A DNA stretch of 7,589 nt from an uncultured Chloroflexota bacterium (lineage in GTDB: Bacteria; Chloroflexota; Anaerolineae; Anaerolineales; Villigracilaceae): contig CAILWD010000290.1 of NCBI GenBank assembly GCA_903837815.1, positions 1 to 7,589 on the forward strand. Direction: 5' to 3'. Below, piece after piece: positions 6,795-7,589 of this stretch. A program made the translations under genes and the position numbers. Positions within the stretch are counted from its first letter, which is position 1, and every line of letters begins with the position of its first letter. A model generated the notes under the pieces. That model was not told the origin of the DNA. It saw nothing but the letters and a program-made list of their open reading frames with translations, and did no database searches.

Positions 6795-7511
6795 CTATTT
6801 GATGTCGTAGGTGATGTTAACCGAAACCGAGATGGTCAACTGACCCGGCTGGATGGCGACGCTCTCTGCCGCGTATCCGCCGCCGCCACCGCCCTTGCCT
6901 TCAAAAACGGGGTAGGGGCTGTTGTCGTAGAAACTGATGTTTTGAATCTCGCCCAACTTCAGCCCGGCGGCATCTGCCAGTTCCTGCGCCTGGGTCTTGG
7001 CGTCATCCACCGCCTTGGCGCGGGCTTCCTTCACCGCGGCAGACTTGTCCGCCACATCGAACTGGATGCTGTTGATGCTGTTCGCGCCCGCGGCAATGGT
7101 ATCATCGAGCAGGTCGCCAAGACCTTCAAGATCGCGCACGGTCACGTAGACGGTATTGTCCACCATGTAGATCGCGCCAGTCGCCACGCCTTCGGGGCTA
7201 TACTGCTGCGAGGGCCAGATGCTGAAGTTGGTGGTGCGCAGGTCCTTCTCGTCCACGCCCGCCGCCTTCAGCGCATCTAACACGGCGTTGGTCTGAGCCT
7301 TGTTCGCCGCCACCACCTCAGAGGCGGTCGCCCCTTCGCTATGCACGCCGATGTAAATATAGGCGATGTCCGGGGTCAAATAGGTCGAGCCGAGTCCATT
7401 CACGTTCAACGTGCGGCTGACAGGCTGCGCCTGACCGACGACAGCGGGTCCGCATCCGCTCAAGACGAGGGCAAAAGCCAGAACTGCAAAGATTAAGATT
7501 TTTGTACGCAT
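6795..7511 (-). CDS. SIMPL-domain (DUF541) lipoprotein
   Basis: This 238-residue protein starts with a lipoprotein signal: positive residues at 3-4, a hydrophobic stretch and the lipobox LSGC, with Cys20 as the predicted lipidated residue. It should be anchored on the outer face of the membrane. Residues about 33-238 match the SIMPL/DUF541 family: an N-terminal beta strand (RTLNVNGLGS), the NKAQTNAVLDALKAAGV helix, the 'RTTNFSIWP' strand, a helix rich in Ala and Lys (158-183), and the closing strand ISVSVNITYDI. The biochemical role of this family is poorly defined; members are linked to envelope or stress functions. A run of six glycines (207-212) forms a flexible loop before the final strands. 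The ATG at 7511 is supported by AAGGAG seven to eight bases upstream. It converges on the glycosidase; the next gene upstream lies outside the window. Confidence 0.9.
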   Translation of the reverse strand: MRTKILIFAVLAFALVLSGCGPAVVGQAQPVSRTLNVNGLGSTYLTPDIAYIYIGVHSEGATASEVVAANKAQTNAVLDALKAAGVDEKDLRTTNFSIWPSQQYSPEGVATGAIYMVDNTVYVTVRDLEGLGDLLDDTIAAGANSINSIQFDVADKSAAVKEARAKAVDDAKTQAQELADAAGLKLGEIQNISFYDNSPYPVFEGKGGGGGGYAAESVAIQPGQLTISVSVNITYDIK

Positions 7512-7518
7512 TTTTGTA

Positions 7519-7525
7519 TCTCCTT
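7519..7525 (-). promoter_or_regulatory. Shine-Dalgarno site of the SIMPL lipoprotein gene
   Basis: The minus strand reads AAGGAGA just ahead of ATACAAA and the ATG at 7511, a near-ideal ribosome site. In the remaining bases up to the window edge I see an A/T-rich TAATTT but no convincing -35/-10 pair, so the promoter of this gene is not assigned. Confidence 0.8.
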
Positions 7526-7589
7526 TTTAAAAATTAGACGCGCGCATCCTCTAAAAAGTTCCCTTGTATTTTGCCTGACTTACGGCTAA

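Noticed and set aside
6588..7280. Open frame of 230 codons on + across the end of the glycosidase and the SIMPL gene
   Set aside because: It crosses two supported genes and the terminator hairpin, with no ribosome site; it is a shadow frame.

Overview
The window looks like a chromosomal segment from a Chloroflexota bacterium, most likely class Anaerolineae. This is inferred, not proven. The grounds are a GC-rich coding style, a class A penicillin-binding protein (PBP) ending in a Thr/Pro/Glu-rich 'TPTETPTP' tail, a sortase-like enzyme of the type I associate with this group, a SIMPL-domain lipoprotein, and a large soluble GH63/MGH1-like glycosidase. Nothing indicates a phage, plasmid, insertion sequence, CRISPR array or RNA gene. 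The gene content is ordinary and tightly packed, and no intergenic gap reaches 100 bp.

Layout from left to right: (1) the 3' part of a sortase-like gene on + (1-570), cut by the window edge. (2) A strong hairpin terminator (583-623) shared with the convergent gene. (3) A class A PBP on - (621-3710) with a cytoplasmic Pro/Gln-rich arm, one membrane segment, a GT51 glycosyltransferase, a transpeptidase, an Ig-like domain and a low-complexity tail. (4) A 97-bp gap filled by an imperfect inverted repeat of 9-nt units (3721-3800). (5) A MaoC-like enoyl-CoA hydratase on - (3808-4257). (6) A 72-bp divergent promoter region in which the MaoC -10 box nearly abuts the -35 box of the next gene. (7) A 794-residue GH63/MGH1-like six-hairpin glycosidase on + (4330-6714), probably translated from a leaderless mRNA. 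(8) A hairpin terminator between convergent genes (6759-6790). (9) A SIMPL/DUF541 lipoprotein on - (6795-7511), with a good Shine-Dalgarno (SD) site, followed by 78 bp up to the window edge.

Three genes act at the cell surface: the sortase-like enzyme joins or trims exported proteins, the PBP polymerises and crosslinks peptidoglycan, and the SIMPL protein is membrane-anchored. Two are probably cytoplasmic: MaoC (acyl-CoA metabolism) and the glycosidase (a small glycoside or oligosaccharide). Apart from a possible MaoC-PBP read-through transcript, the genes look like neighbours, not one pathway. I found no convincing new multi-gene system. The points most worth a second look are the interlocked divergent promoters with a predicted leaderless start, the beta-rich insertion and possible loss of the catalytic base in the glycosidase, and the 9-nt repeat palindrome.
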